34,701 bases of DNA from Pelomonas sp046294815 (GCA_046294815.1 JBKBOJ010000032.1:1-34701); one strand, 5' to 3'; numbered from the stretch's first letter, positions 8,401 through 17,279 are shown. Translations and numbers: made by a program. Notes: generated by a model not told the origin, from the letters alone.

Positions 8401-10619
8401 CAGCCTTGCCCGCGTGCGAGATCGCTACTGCCGTCGGCCTGCGTGATCCAGGGCGCCTTGCGTGGCAGCACGGTTTGGGCAATCCAGCGCTCCAGCTCGT
8501 CGGGCGGCAGCGGCTTGCTGAATAGGAAGCCCTGCATCAGCGAGCAGCCCAGACGGTGCAGCACCTCCATCTGGCGCAAGGTTTCGACGCCCTCGGCGAT
8601 GACGCGCAGGCCCAGTGCCCGCGCCAGCGCGATGATGGCCGTGACGACGGCCGAGCTCTGCGGCGTGATGCCGAGGTCGCGCACAAAGGTGCGGTCGATC
8701 TTGACCTCGGAGATCGGCAGCGTGGTCAGATAGGCCAACGACGAATAGCCCGTGCCGAAGTCGTCGACGGAGATTTCCACGCCCACTTCGTTCAGACGGT
8801 GCAGAGACGGGATCACGCTCTGCAGGTCCTTCATCAGGTTGTTCTCGGTGATCTCCAGCTGGATGGAGCGGTGCGGCACCCCGTAGGCACTGACGCACTG
8901 GTGGATGTGTTCGACCAGGTCGCTGCGCTCGAACAGCCGGCTTGGCAGGTTGACCGCGATGGAGTCGCTGAAGCCGAACTGCAGCGACCACAGCTTGGTC
9001 TGGCGGGCCGCCTCTTTGATTGCCCACTCTGACAGCGGCACGATGAGCCCGGTCTCCTCGGCCAGCGGGATGAAGTCGGCCGGTGGCACCAGCGTGTTGC
9101 CGCGCTGCCAGCGCATCAGCGCCTCGGCACCCACCATGCGCGCGGCGCGCACGTCGATCTTGGGCTGGTAGTGCAGCACGATCTCGTTGCGCTCCAGCGC
9201 CTTGTGCAGCGCGCTCTCCAGTTCCAGCTTCTGCTTGCCGTGGCCGGCCAGCTGCGGCGAGTAGACGGCCGATGCATTGCGCCCCTGGCTCTTGACGGCG
9301 TACATCGCCACGTCGGAGTTGCGCAGCAAGTCGGCCATGGTCTGGCCGTCGCGCGGGTACAGCGCAATGCCCACGCTGGCCGTTACGAAGCATTCCTGGC
9401 CGCCCACGAAGATGGGCTCGCGCAGTGACTCGAGCACGCGCTGCGCGACGCGCTCGGCGTCGCGCTCGTCGGCCACCTCGGGCAGCAGCGCGACGAACTC
9501 GTCACCGCCCAGCCGCCCCACGGCCTCCAGGCTGCGGTGGGTGCGGCTGCCCAGGCCTTCGAGCACGCCTTCCATGATCTGGTCGGAATGGCGCACACAG
9601 CCGCGCAGCCGCCGCCCGACCTCGATGAGCAGCTCGTCACCGGCTGCATGGCCCAGCGTGTCGTTGATGACCTTGAAGCGGTCCAGGTCGATCAGCAGCA
9701 GGCCCACCTCATGCCCGCCGCGGCGCGCGCTCTCGATGGCGCGCTCGACGCGCCAGATCAGCTGGCGGCGGTTGGGCAGGCCGGTGAGGGCGTCGAAATG
9801 GGCCAGTTGGCGGATGCGGTCCTCGGCCTGGCGGCGGTCGGTCACGTCCTGCAGGATGCCGGTATAGCCGCTGATCACGCCCTGCTCGTTGAACTCGGGC
9901 TCGGCCTCGATGTGCACCACGCGCTGACGGCCGTCGGGCAGCGTCAGCGGCAGGTCGGTGATGAGCACCGAGGTATGCGCCACGACGTCGCGCAGCAGCC
10001 GCAGGAACGCATGGCGATCGTCCGCCGGCACCATGCGCATGACGCCGATGAAGTCCAGCCGGTCCTGCGGCCCGCGGCCGAATACGCGCAGGCCTTCGGC
10101 CGAGATCGAGAAGCTGCGTTCGGCGCCGCGCCGCCACTCGAAGCTGCCCATGCGCGCCAGGTCCTGAGCGCGCGCCAGCTTGGCCTTGCTGCGCTCCAGC
10201 TCCAGCCGCGTGCGCGAGCTGCGCAGCAGGTAGCGCAGCCGGCCGTCCAGCAGGCTCCATTGCGAAGATTTGACGAAGAAGTCTGTCGCCCCGGCCTGGT
10301 AGGCGCGGTTGATGGAGGCCTCGTCGTCCAGGCCGGTCAGCATCAGCACCGGCAGCGATTCGAAGCCGGGTGTGGCGCGCAGCAGCGAGCAGGTCTCGAA
10401 GCCGTCCAGCTCCGGCATGAGCGCATCCAGCACCACCACGTCTGGCGCCTGGATAGACAACTGTTTGAGCGCCTCACTGCCGCTGGACGCCTCGGTGACG
10501 TCGAAGCCGCGCTCGCGCAGCGCCGCAGCGGTCAACAGCAGGTTGACCTCGTCGTCATCGACCAGCAGCACGCGCGGGCGCGCCGGCAGATCGTCGAGTG
10601 CTTGACCGGATGGCGGCAT
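8400..10619 (-). CDS. response regulator REC-PAS-GGDEF-EAL
   Basis: Cytosolic 739-residue cyclic di-GMP regulator. The REC domain (14-135) has the acidic triad DDD at 21-23 and phospho-acceptor Asp65 (VVVLDALMPELDG). A PAS domain follows (about 160-285). The GGDEF domain (285-450) keeps GRLGGDEFVALLP near 371, but about 20 residues are inserted between an RHSD (normally next to the motif) and GGDEF. The EAL domain (470-720) has EALMRW near 498, the loop-6 DDFGTGYSSL, KIDRTFV and IAEGVET, so phosphodiesterase activity is likely. The frame stays open to 12737, but this start gives a normal REC N-terminus 11 bases after hpt. Net direction of cyclic di-GMP change cannot be read. Confidence 0.93.
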   Translation of the reverse strand: MPPSGQALDDLPARPRVLLVDDDEVNLLLTAAALRERGFDVTEASSGSEALKQLSIQAPDVVVLDALMPELDGFETCSLLRATPGFESLPVLMLTGLDDEASINRAYQAGATDFFVKSSQWSLLDGRLRYLLRSSRTRLELERSKAKLARAQDLARMGSFEWRRGAERSFSISAEGLRVFGRGPQDRLDFIGVMRMVPADDRHAFLRLLRDVVAHTSVLITDLPLTLPDGRQRVVHIEAEPEFNEQGVISGYTGILQDVTDRRQAEDRIRQLAHFDALTGLPNRRQLIWRVERAIESARRGGHEVGLLLIDLDRFKVINDTLGHAAGDELLIEVGRRLRGCVRHSDQIMEGVLEGLGSRTHRSLEAVGRLGGDEFVALLPEVADERDAERVAQRVLESLREPIFVGGQECFVTASVGIALYPRDGQTMADLLRNSDVAMYAVKSQGRNASAVYSPQLAGHGKQKLELESALHKALERNEIVLHYQPKIDVRAARMVGAEALMRWQRGNTLVPPADFIPLAEETGLIVPLSEWAIKEAARQTKLWSLQFGFSDSIAVNLPSRLFERSDLVEHIHQCVSAYGVPHRSIQLEITENNLMKDLQSVIPSLHRLNEVGVEISVDDFGTGYSSLAYLTTLPISEVKIDRTFVRDLGITPQSSAVVTAIIALARALGLRVIAEGVETLRQMEVLHRLGCSLMQGFLFSKPLPPDELERWIAQTVLPRKAPWITQADGSSDLARGQG

Positions 10620-10630
10620 GGGGCGGGACG

Positions 10631-10993
10631 TTAACGCAGCGCGGCCAGCGCCGCACGCACCTGTTGGATGTCCAGGAGCATAGCGTCCAACTGTTCGGAA
10701 AGCCCTGCCAGACGTTCCTCGCGCACCATGGTTTCGATGTGGGCGCAGCGCGTGGACAGCGCCGTTGCACCCAGGCTGGCAGAGGAGGATTTCAGCGTGT
10801 GACTCACGTGGCGGATGACGGCGAGGTCGAGAGTGTCGGCCGCGCGCGCGCGCTCCAGATCGGGCTGCAGGCGGTCTAGCGAGGCGGAGAAGGCCTGGAT
10901 GACGCGCTCCAGCAGCTTGTTCTCGCCGCTCGGGTCCAGTTCCCGCAGGCGGGCGATGGCCGCGGGATCGAGCTGTGCTGGCGTGGTGGTCAT
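10631..10993 (-). CDS. Hpt-domain phosphotransfer protein
   Basis: Small cytosolic phosphotransfer protein (120 residues), essentially one four-helix Hpt domain. The phospho-accepting His65 lies in VSHTLKSSSASLGA, matching the HxxKSSxxxxGA pattern. Such proteins shuttle phosphate between a hybrid kinase and a response regulator. The next gene, 11 bases on, is a REC-PAS-GGDEF-EAL regulator, the likely partner. The divergent kinase has no receiver domain, so a classical relay from it would need another REC protein; an unlinked hybrid kinase may be the donor. The start MTTTPAQLDP is followed directly by the first Hpt helix; upstream extension of the frame overlaps the divergent promoter region. 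Confidence 0.9.
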   Translation of the reverse strand: MTTTPAQLDPAAIARLRELDPSGENKLLERVIQAFSASLDRLQPDLERARAADTLDLAVIRHVSHTLKSSSASLGATALSTRCAHIETMVREERLAGLSEQLDAMLLDIQQVRAALAALR

Positions 10994-11089
10994 CTTCGGC
11001 GGCTGGGCGCGGGGCTGTCCGCAAATGTAGCTCGGCCGGGCAGGGAGGCGGGCGCGAAGAAATGCACGAATCCGACGCGGGCGGCAAGG

Positions 11090-11105
11090 AGGTGCATATG
11101 CACCT
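11090..11105. promoter_or_regulatory. 16-bp perfect palindrome in divergent promoter region
   Basis: AGGTGCATATGCACCT is self-complementary over all 16 bases. It sits in the 145-base gap between hpt (minus) and the histidine kinase gene (plus), about 20 bases before a TACAAT (11125-11130) that could be a -10 box for the kinase gene. That places the palindrome over or next to the -35 region, as expected for an operator of a dimeric regulator. No regulator is identified. Confidence 0.45.
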
Positions 11106-11138
11106 GGCAGGGCTTGGTCGCTGCCTACAATGGGTTGC

Positions 11139-12446
11139 ATGAAGAGTCTCAGCGACGACAGCGTGCCCCCGCGCCGCCTGGAGCGTCGGATGCCGATGCG
11201 GCTGCTGGTGCTGGGCTTGGGCGCGCTTGCCCTGGGCACGGGCGGCGTGCTGGCGCTGATGCGTCTCGTCAGCGGCGAGGTGGACCTGGTGCATGCCGCC
11301 GTGGTGCTGACGGCCTTCTTCACCGGACTGGTGGTGCTCGTGGCCGCTGCGCTGGGGTGGCATGCCGGTGTGCGCCTGACCCGCCAGCGCGTGGCCGAGC
11401 CGCTGCGCGAGCTGCGCCAACAACTGCACTTGCAAAGCCAGCTGCAGCGCGACTGGCAGTGGGCCACCGACGCGCAGCACCGCCTGGTGCGCTGGCAGGC
11501 GCCGCAAGGCGCGCCCTCGTCCAGCTGGGTTGGGGCCGGGGCCAGCACGCAGTTGCTGTGGGAAAAGTTCTCGGCATCGGCGCCAGTGGCCGAACTGCGC
11601 GAGCGGCTGCTGGCGCAGCAGCCGTTTGCCGAGCTGGTGATCGTGGACGGCGACACCCGTTGGCGGCTGCGCGGCCTGCCGTTTTTGGATGCCAATGGAC
11701 ATTTCGCCGGCTACGTGGGCTGCGCCCGGCTCGATGAGCCGGCTGCGGCGACGGTGCCGCAGGCGCCAGCGGGCGACCTGGCGGCCGAGCACGAGTCCTT
11801 CAGCTACACCGTGTCGCACGACCTGCGTGCGCCCTTGCGCGTGGTGGAGGGCTTTGCGCGCATCCTGAAGGAGGACTATGGCGCGCGGCTGGACCGTGTC
11901 GGCAACGACCATCTGGACCGTGTCATGAGCGCCGCGGCGCGCATGAACAGCATGATCGACGCGCTGCTGTCGCTGAGCCAGCTGTCGACGCAGCCGCTGG
12001 CGCGCCAGCCGGTCAACCTGTCGCAGCAGGCCGGCTATGTGATGGAGGAACTGCGCCGCGCCGCGCCGCAGCGCGAGCTGCAACTGGACATCGAGCCCGA
12101 TCTGACCGTGAACGGCGACCCCACGCTGTTGCGCATGCTGCTGGAAAACCTGCTGGGCAATGCCTGGAAGTACAGCGCCAAGGTGCCTTGCGCGCAAATC
12201 GGCTTCGGCAGCGTCATGCACGACGGGCGGCGCGTGTTCGTGGTGTCCGACAACGGCGCCGGTTTCGACATGCGCTTTGCCGAGCGGCTGTTCGGCGTGT
12301 TCCAGCGCCTGCACAGTGCCAGCGAGTTCCAGGGTACGGGCGTGGGTCTCGCGCTGGCGCGCCGCATCGTCCGCCGCCACGGCGGCGACATCTGGGCGGA
12401 GTCCGCGGTCGGCAAGGGCGCGCGCTTTTACTTCACGCTCGGTTGA
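11139..12446 (+). CDS. membrane sensor histidine kinase
   Basis: Inner-membrane kinase of 435 residues. Two hydrophobic segments near the N-terminus (about 20-43 and 52-77) form a short hairpin with very little periplasmic sequence, so the signal may be membrane-borne or cytosolic. A PAS-like region (about 100-205) precedes HisKA with phospho-acceptor His227 (SYTVSHDLRAPLRVVEGFARIL). The HATPase_c domain has N-box NLLGNAWKYSA, G1 DNGAGFD, F-box and G2 GTGVGLALARRIVRRHGG. The style resembles phytochrome-type kinases. An alternative start at 11190 has a better Shine-Dalgarno (GGAG); I kept 11139 because the intervening codons have coding-type third bases. It diverges from the Hpt/cyclic-di-GMP operon, its possible target. 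Confidence 0.92.
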   Translation: MKSLSDDSVPPRRLERRMPMRLLVLGLGALALGTGGVLALMRLVSGEVDLVHAAVVLTAFFTGLVVLVAAALGWHAGVRLTRQRVAEPLRELRQQLHLQSQLQRDWQWATDAQHRLVRWQAPQGAPSSSWVGAGASTQLLWEKFSASAPVAELRERLLAQQPFAELVIVDGDTRWRLRGLPFLDANGHFAGYVGCARLDEPAAATVPQAPAGDLAAEHESFSYTVSHDLRAPLRVVEGFARILKEDYGARLDRVGNDHLDRVMSAAARMNSMIDALLSLSQLSTQPLARQPVNLSQQAGYVMEELRRAAPQRELQLDIEPDLTVNGDPTLLRMLLENLLGNAWKYSAKVPCAQIGFGSVMHDGRRVFVVSDNGAGFDMRFAERLFGVFQRLHSASEFQGTGVGLALARRIVRRHGGDIWAESAVGKGARFYFTLG

Positions 12447-12795
12447 TTGCGGGCTCGACGTGCGAAATGCACACCGAGCACCTGGGGGGCGCGGCAAAAA
12501 TACGTAATGCCGCTCCCGTGCGCAAGCTGGGGTCGCAAAGCCTGCAGTCTGCGCTTCGTCCCTGGCGGATGGCCACGAAAGCGGGGCGCCCCATCGCCTG
12601 CCATGGCGCGCTGGGCGGCCGGCATGCCTTCGCGCTTGTCTGCCGGCTCGCTCTGCGCTCGTTGGGGCGCCTCTCGTCTGCAAGCGAAGCGGATTCGGTC
12701 CCGATCCCGTTCGAGCTGCGACGCCTCGCGCGACCACGCACTGGCAACGCGAGCGTGACGGGGTTTCTAGACCAGCAACTGATGAGGTAGTCGTG
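12447..12795. other. 349-base gap with an AT-rich dyad
   Basis: No gene is supported here. At 12491-12513 a dyad GCGGCA/TGCCGC flanks an AT-rich core containing TACGTA. It could be an operator, or a terminator lacking a T-run for the kinase gene. The rest is GC-rich without recognisable signals until a GAGG Shine-Dalgarno at 12784-12787. Confidence 0.4.
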
Positions 12796-14166
12796 ATGCG
12801 TCAGAGTTTTGCCACCCTTGCCGCCGCTGTGGTGATCGGCTTTCACGGGGGAGTTCATGCCCAGGCCATAGACGAGGATGCACTGATCGAGAAGATGCGC
12901 AGCGGCATGGCACAGCGCGGGCAGACCATGAGTCCGGAGCAGGAACTGTCGATGCGTCTGAAGATCCGCGAGAGCGCGGCGCGCATGCAAAACCTGGGCG
13001 GCACCGGCGGCCCCATGGTGGTGCCCCCGGCCATGCCTGGCAACGTGCCGATGGCGGCACCCGCTGTGGCGCAGCCGCCGACGCGCAGCACCGCAGAGCT
13101 GGCGCAGCAGATCGCCGCGTTGCCCGCGCCGCAGCCCGTGCAGTTCGAGCCGCGCAAGGACGGCTTCCTCATCAACGGTCAGCTGATGGTGGACCCGGAG
13201 GGCAAAGTCGGGCGTGCAGCGGTGGACCCGCTGACGGGCGACTTCGCCTACCTGGTGCAGCGCATGGATGGCAGCCAGGTGCTCAAGCGTGGGCGCGGTA
13301 CGGCCGCGCCGCTGACCGTGGGCCACGTCAGCGCCCGACCGGGCCAGTGGATGGTGCAGACGGTCGATGGCCAGACGCTGGCTGGCGATGGGCTGGTGCT
13401 GAGTTCCCAGGGCGCCCTCGTGTTGCGCGCCGCCAGCGCCTTCGAGTTTCGGCCTGGCCAGCCCTTGCGCACCATCGCCATCCCGGCGGGCTGGACGCCG
13501 GTACCGCACCAGCGTGGTGACGTGGCCAGCACGCGCACGCTGTTGCTGGAGAAGGACACTTCGGACCAGCCGGCCAAGGACAGCCTGGTCGGCAGCGTGA
13601 CGGGCCTGTGGAGCCTGGCCAAGCGTGTCGTGGGCGCTGAAGAGCCGAACGACTATGCGCTGTTCAACCTGGACAGCGGCATGCTGACCACGCTGACGCT
13701 GTCGCTGGACGGCAAGCACGTGACCCGCTACAGCGACTGCCGCCGCCAGAACGCCGTGGTGAACCGCTGCAACAGCGCCAGCTCCTATGAATCGCTGTGG
13801 AACCCCGACGGCTCGCCCAACAACTTCCACTACTTCTGGCGGGCCCAGTGGTTCAACACGCCCTCAGGTCCGGTGGCCGTGGTGCACCAGGGGTCGACCA
13901 CGGAGGTCCGGCTGTTCGATCTGACCACCGGCAAGCAGGTCGTGGCATTCCGTCGCCCGCTGGGCATTGCCAGGCACAGCGCGGAGCTGACGCCCGAGGG
14001 CAAGCTGCGCGTCACCGCGCAGCTGGCCTTCACCACCTACGTGCTGGAGGATGCCCGTGCGTTGCTGGATCAAGCACCGGACCAGCGCGGTGTGGCCGTG
14101 GAGGGCACCATCATCGCGGGCCAAACCGAAGGGGGCGGGCCCGCCGTCAAGCCCACTGGCGGCTGA
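12796..14166 (+). CDS. exported protein of unknown function
   Basis: Not recognised. The 456-residue product has a Sec signal peptide ending VHAQA (residues about 1-22), then a short charged helical stretch rich in Met/Glu/Gln, a Pro/Ala linker (about 70-115), and a body of short beta-type repeats with small domains such as DGFLINGQLMVDPEGKVG and LFDLTTGKQVVAFRRPLG. The latter resembles a single beta-propeller blade, but I cannot count a full propeller. Two cysteines 11 apart (DCRRQNAVVNRCN, about residue 320) could form a disulphide. A GAGG lies eight bases before the ATG. It stands alone between a kinase gene and a convergent ANTAR regulator with a 23-base gap, so it has no clear operon partner. 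Confidence 0.75.
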   Translation: MRQSFATLAAAVVIGFHGGVHAQAIDEDALIEKMRSGMAQRGQTMSPEQELSMRLKIRESAARMQNLGGTGGPMVVPPAMPGNVPMAAPAVAQPPTRSTAELAQQIAALPAPQPVQFEPRKDGFLINGQLMVDPEGKVGRAAVDPLTGDFAYLVQRMDGSQVLKRGRGTAAPLTVGHVSARPGQWMVQTVDGQTLAGDGLVLSSQGALVLRAASAFEFRPGQPLRTIAIPAGWTPVPHQRGDVASTRTLLLEKDTSDQPAKDSLVGSVTGLWSLAKRVVGAEEPNDYALFNLDSGMLTTLTLSLDGKHVTRYSDCRRQNAVVNRCNSASSYESLWNPDGSPNNFHYFWRAQWFNTPSGPVAVVHQGSTTEVRLFDLTTGKQVVAFRRPLGIARHSAELTPEGKLRVTAQLAFTTYVLEDARALLDQAPDQRGVAVEGTIIAGQTEGGGPAVKPTGG

Positions 14167-14189
14167 CGAGGCACGCGGCTGGCGCCGCG

Positions 14190-14792
14190 TCAGCCCGCCC
14201 GGTGCTGGCCCGGCCGGGCCAACAGCTCGACGGCGTCAACGATGCGCCGCGCCTGCTCGGGCAGGCTGTGGCCGTCGGCCGAGGCCAGGCTCATCAGGCG
14301 GGCCAGCGCTTCGTCGCGCGGCAGCGAGTAGCGGTGCATCAGCACGCCCACGGCCAGTGCGGTGGGGTCCAGCGCGCCGGGCAGTTCGGACGGCGCCAGC
14401 GCCGCTGCCGCTGCCGGTGCAGGCGCCGACGAGCGCGCGAAGGCAGCCTCCACGGCGGGCACGATCTGCGAGATGTCCAGCGGCTTGATCAGGTAGGCCA
14501 CCGCGCCCAGCTCCTTGACCTTGGCGACGGTGGCCTCGTCGGCGAAGGCGGACAGGAACATGAACGGTGTCTGCAGGTACTCGCGCAGATAGGCGGCCAC
14601 GTCGAAGCCGGTCAGGCCTTCCATGCGGATGTCCAGCAGCGCCAGGTTGGGCCGATGCTCGCGGGCCAGCAGGATGGCGTCGTCGCCGTTGTCGGCGTCG
14701 ATGACCTCGTAGCCGGCCTGCGTCAGCCCGTAACTCAACGTCGCCAGCACCAGACGGTCGTCGTCGACGACCAGGATCTTGCCTTTGCTCAC
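14190..14792 (-). CDS. ANTAR-domain response regulator (AmiR/NasR type)
   Basis: RNA-binding antitermination regulator of 200 residues. The REC domain (4-120) has DDD at 10-12, phospho-acceptor Asp54 (LALLDIRMEG), SAF and the conserved Lys in YLIKPLD. An Ala/Pro linker (about 122-140) leads to a C-terminal ANTAR domain (about 143-195, LAVGVLMHRYSLPRDEALARLMSLA...), which in this family binds paired hairpins in nascent mRNA and prevents termination. The start is a GTG with GAGGGG seven bases upstream; it is eight bases after the kinase gene, so the two form a two-component pair. Target transcripts are unknown; ANTAR targets are often nitrogen or small-molecule genes. Confidence 0.92.
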   Translation of the reverse strand: MSKGKILVVDDDRLVLATLSYGLTQAGYEVIDADNGDDAILLAREHRPNLALLDIRMEGLTGFDVAAYLREYLQTPFMFLSAFADEATVAKVKELGAVAYLIKPLDISQIVPAVEAAFARSSAPAPAAAAALAPSELPGALDPTALAVGVLMHRYSLPRDEALARLMSLASADGHSLPEQARRIVDAVELLARPGQHRAG

Positions 14793-14800
14793 CGCGCCCC

Positions 14801-17260
14801 TCACGAACCTGGTTTTGTAGCGGGATTGTGAACCACGCTGGGTGGAACCAGTTCCAGCCGGCAGACCACGTCGTCGCCCTGCGGTTCGAGGCTGAGGATG
14901 GCGCTGCGGCGGGGCAGCAGCGCACGCACCAGGCCCAGGCCGGACACGCCGCTGTGCACGTTCTGCAGCGCGAAGCCTTCGGGCAGCCGGCCGGGGTTGA
15001 CGATCTCGACGGTGACGCCCGCCAGGTCGCAGATGAGCTGGCAGCGCACCTGCGCACCCTGGCTGTGCCGCAACGCGTTGCTCAGCAGTTCGTTCAGGCT
15101 CAGCGCGATGGGTATGGCCTCGGCCTCGGGCAGGCACCAGTCCTCCAGCAGCGCGCCGCCCTCGGCGGTGGTGGTGATGACGCGGCCTTGGGCGCGCTGC
15201 ACCGAGCCGACGATGGCGTCGAAGACGCGCTTGAGCACCAGCGGGCCGCTGGCGCCGACCTGCAGGCCGTAGACCTGGGCGATGGCCTGCACCTGGCTCA
15301 CCGCGTCCTTCAGCACCGGCGCCACCTCGGGGCGGCGCGCGGCGATCTGCTGCAGCAGGCCGGCGACGCCCTGCAGGTTGTTTTTGATGCGATGGTGCAC
15401 CTCGCGCACCAGCAGCTCGCGCTGGGCGATGGCGGCCTGCAGCCGGGCGGCCTCGGCGGCGCGCTGTTCGGTGACGTCGCTGGCCACCATCAGCAGCAGC
15501 TCGGGCGCATCGTCACCGCCCACGCCGGCCAGGTGCAGCAGCCGGGTGTCCCAGACGCGCAGGCCCGTGGCGGCCTGTACCTGGTACTCGCGCTGCACGA
15601 CGGCCAGCGAGGCCAGCGCCTCGCGCATGTCGGCGGCCACGCGGCTGCCCTGTTCGGCACCGAACAAGGCCTCGGGCCCGCTGCCCAGCAGCTGCGCCTC
15701 GCCGCGGCCGGCCATTGCGGCGGCGGCTTGGTTGACCTTGACGATGCGCAGGCTGTGCGCGTCGTGCAGCGTGATGGCCATCGGCGCGCCTTCGATGATG
15801 CGGGCCAGCGAGGCCTGCGCCAGCCGGCTCTGCGCCTCCGCCTGGCGGCGGCGGTCGATGTCCAGCAGCGCATAGGTCAGCTGCACGCGGGGGCCTTGCG
15901 GGCCGTCGTCGCGCGGCGTCTGCACCGCGTTGCCGATGACCCAGAATTCGCGCCCATCGCGGCCGCGCAGGCGGCACTCGAAGACCTCGGTGCCGGGCTC
16001 TGCATGGAAGGGATGGTCCTCATCCTCCGGCGCCAGCACGCCCATGGGCTGACCCAGCACGTCCTCCAGCTCGCAGCCGAACATGCGCCGCGCGGAGCGG
16101 TTCATCCACTCGATGCCGTCCGGCCCGACGGTGACGATGCCCACCAGCACCGAGTCCAGCACGGCGCGTTCGCTCTCGGCGCGCAGCAGCAGCGCGTTCT
16201 CGGCCTGAGCCTGGGCGGTGATGTCCAGCGTGACGACCGAGGTGGTGCGTCGGCCGCCGGACAGCAGCCCGGGCGCGACCCGCGTCAGCAGCCAGCGCCG
16301 ACCGAGTTCAGGGTGGCGCACGGCGTAGCGCACCTCGATCGGGTCGCCCTTCTTCAGCGCCCGCTGCAGCCGCTCGAACTCGGGCAGCGACGCGGGCTCG
16401 ACGATGTCGCGGCTGATGCCTTGCAGCGAGCCGAGCACGGGTTTGCCGCCAGATTTGAAGGGGGCGCTCTTGCGGTGCGCCTTGAGCCAGCCGCCGTCAG
16501 GCTGGAAAGTGGCCAGGCCCACGGCGGCGGTGTCCATCAGCGCGTCGAGCTGCTGGTGAGCCAGGTCGCGCTCGTGCAGCAGGCTCTGGTCTTCCAGCAC
16601 GGCAAGCAGCAGCGCGCAGCCGGGCTGGCGCCACAGCCGCAGCCGCGCCTGCAGCCAGCGGTGGCGGCCCTGCGGGTCGGTGAATTCGGCCTCGGTGAGC
16701 AGCGGGCCGTCGGCTGGCCGCAGCCGGGCCAGCGCGGGCAGCGGCGCGCCGCGTTGCCAGCCGAGCAGGGCCTGCAGCAGCTCGGGCAGGTCGTTCAGGT
16801 GGCGCGGACGGCCGGCACACAGGGCGTCGAACGGCGCGTTGTGGCGCAGCAGCGTGCCGCTGACGGCGTCGGCCAGCAGCAAGGGCTGGGGCGAGAGCGC
16901 CATCCAGTCGGCCAGCGCCGGCTCACCGGGGTCGGTGCGCATCAGGCGCACGTGCAGCAGCCAGTGGGGCCGCTCGCGCAGCAGGTGCAGCGTGGCGCGC
17001 TCTCCGCCGGCCAGCTTCAGCGGTGGCGCCGGCGGCGGCGTGCGGCCGGCTTCTATGGCCTGGGCCGCCTCGCGCAGCCAGCCCTCCAGCCTGCTGCCCG
17101 CTGCCTGGCGCAGCAGCCGCCAGCCTTCGGTGGCGTCGCTGCCCAGCCATTCGCGCGCGGCCGGATTGGCGCGCAGCGCCGAGAGGTCGGCCCGCAGCGT
17201 CAGGACCGGGTCGCTGAGCAGGTCCAGCAGCGCGGCTGTGTGGGTGGCCGAGCCGAGCAT
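14801..17260 (-). CDS. multi-PAS HisKA_2 sensor kinase
   Basis: Soluble 819-residue kinase. The N-terminal two thirds hold about four PAS-like modules (roughly 10-90, 240-355, 360-480, 490-610; clearest are AVLDSVLVGIVTVGPDGIEWMNRSAR and IIEGAPMAITLHDAHSLRIVKVN). The dimerisation domain is HisKA_2 with EVHHRIKNNLQGVAGLL near residue 620, followed by a HATPase domain with LNELLSNALRHS and SGLGLVRALLP. No membrane helix, so it senses a cytosolic cue; ligand or cofactor residues are not identifiable. It is eight bases before the ANTAR regulator and 19 bases after the HDOD gene, making a three-gene operon. HisKA_2/ANTAR pairing is a known arrangement. Confidence 0.93.
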   Translation of the reverse strand: MLGSATHTAALLDLLSDPVLTLRADLSALRANPAAREWLGSDATEGWRLLRQAAGSRLEGWLREAAQAIEAGRTPPPAPPLKLAGGERATLHLLRERPHWLLHVRLMRTDPGEPALADWMALSPQPLLLADAVSGTLLRHNAPFDALCAGRPRHLNDLPELLQALLGWQRGAPLPALARLRPADGPLLTEAEFTDPQGRHRWLQARLRLWRQPGCALLLAVLEDQSLLHERDLAHQQLDALMDTAAVGLATFQPDGGWLKAHRKSAPFKSGGKPVLGSLQGISRDIVEPASLPEFERLQRALKKGDPIEVRYAVRHPELGRRWLLTRVAPGLLSGGRRTTSVVTLDITAQAQAENALLLRAESERAVLDSVLVGIVTVGPDGIEWMNRSARRMFGCELEDVLGQPMGVLAPEDEDHPFHAEPGTEVFECRLRGRDGREFWVIGNAVQTPRDDGPQGPRVQLTYALLDIDRRRQAEAQSRLAQASLARIIEGAPMAITLHDAHSLRIVKVNQAAAAMAGRGEAQLLGSGPEALFGAEQGSRVAADMREALASLAVVQREYQVQAATGLRVWDTRLLHLAGVGGDDAPELLLMVASDVTEQRAAEAARLQAAIAQRELLVREVHHRIKNNLQGVAGLLQQIAARRPEVAPVLKDAVSQVQAIAQVYGLQVGASGPLVLKRVFDAIVGSVQRAQGRVITTTAEGGALLEDWCLPEAEAIPIALSLNELLSNALRHSQGAQVRCQLICDLAGVTVEIVNPGRLPEGFALQNVHSGVSGLGLVRALLPRRSAILSLEPQGDDVVCRLELVPPSVVHNPATKPGS

Positions 17261-17279
17261 CAGTCCGGCGCCCGTGGGC

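Noticed and set aside
8400..12737. A 1445-residue open frame covering the response regulator, hpt and the antisense of the kinase gene.
   Set aside because: Only the part from 10619 down has recognisable domains. The upstream part overlaps hpt and the kinase gene in other frames and is open only because of high GC content.
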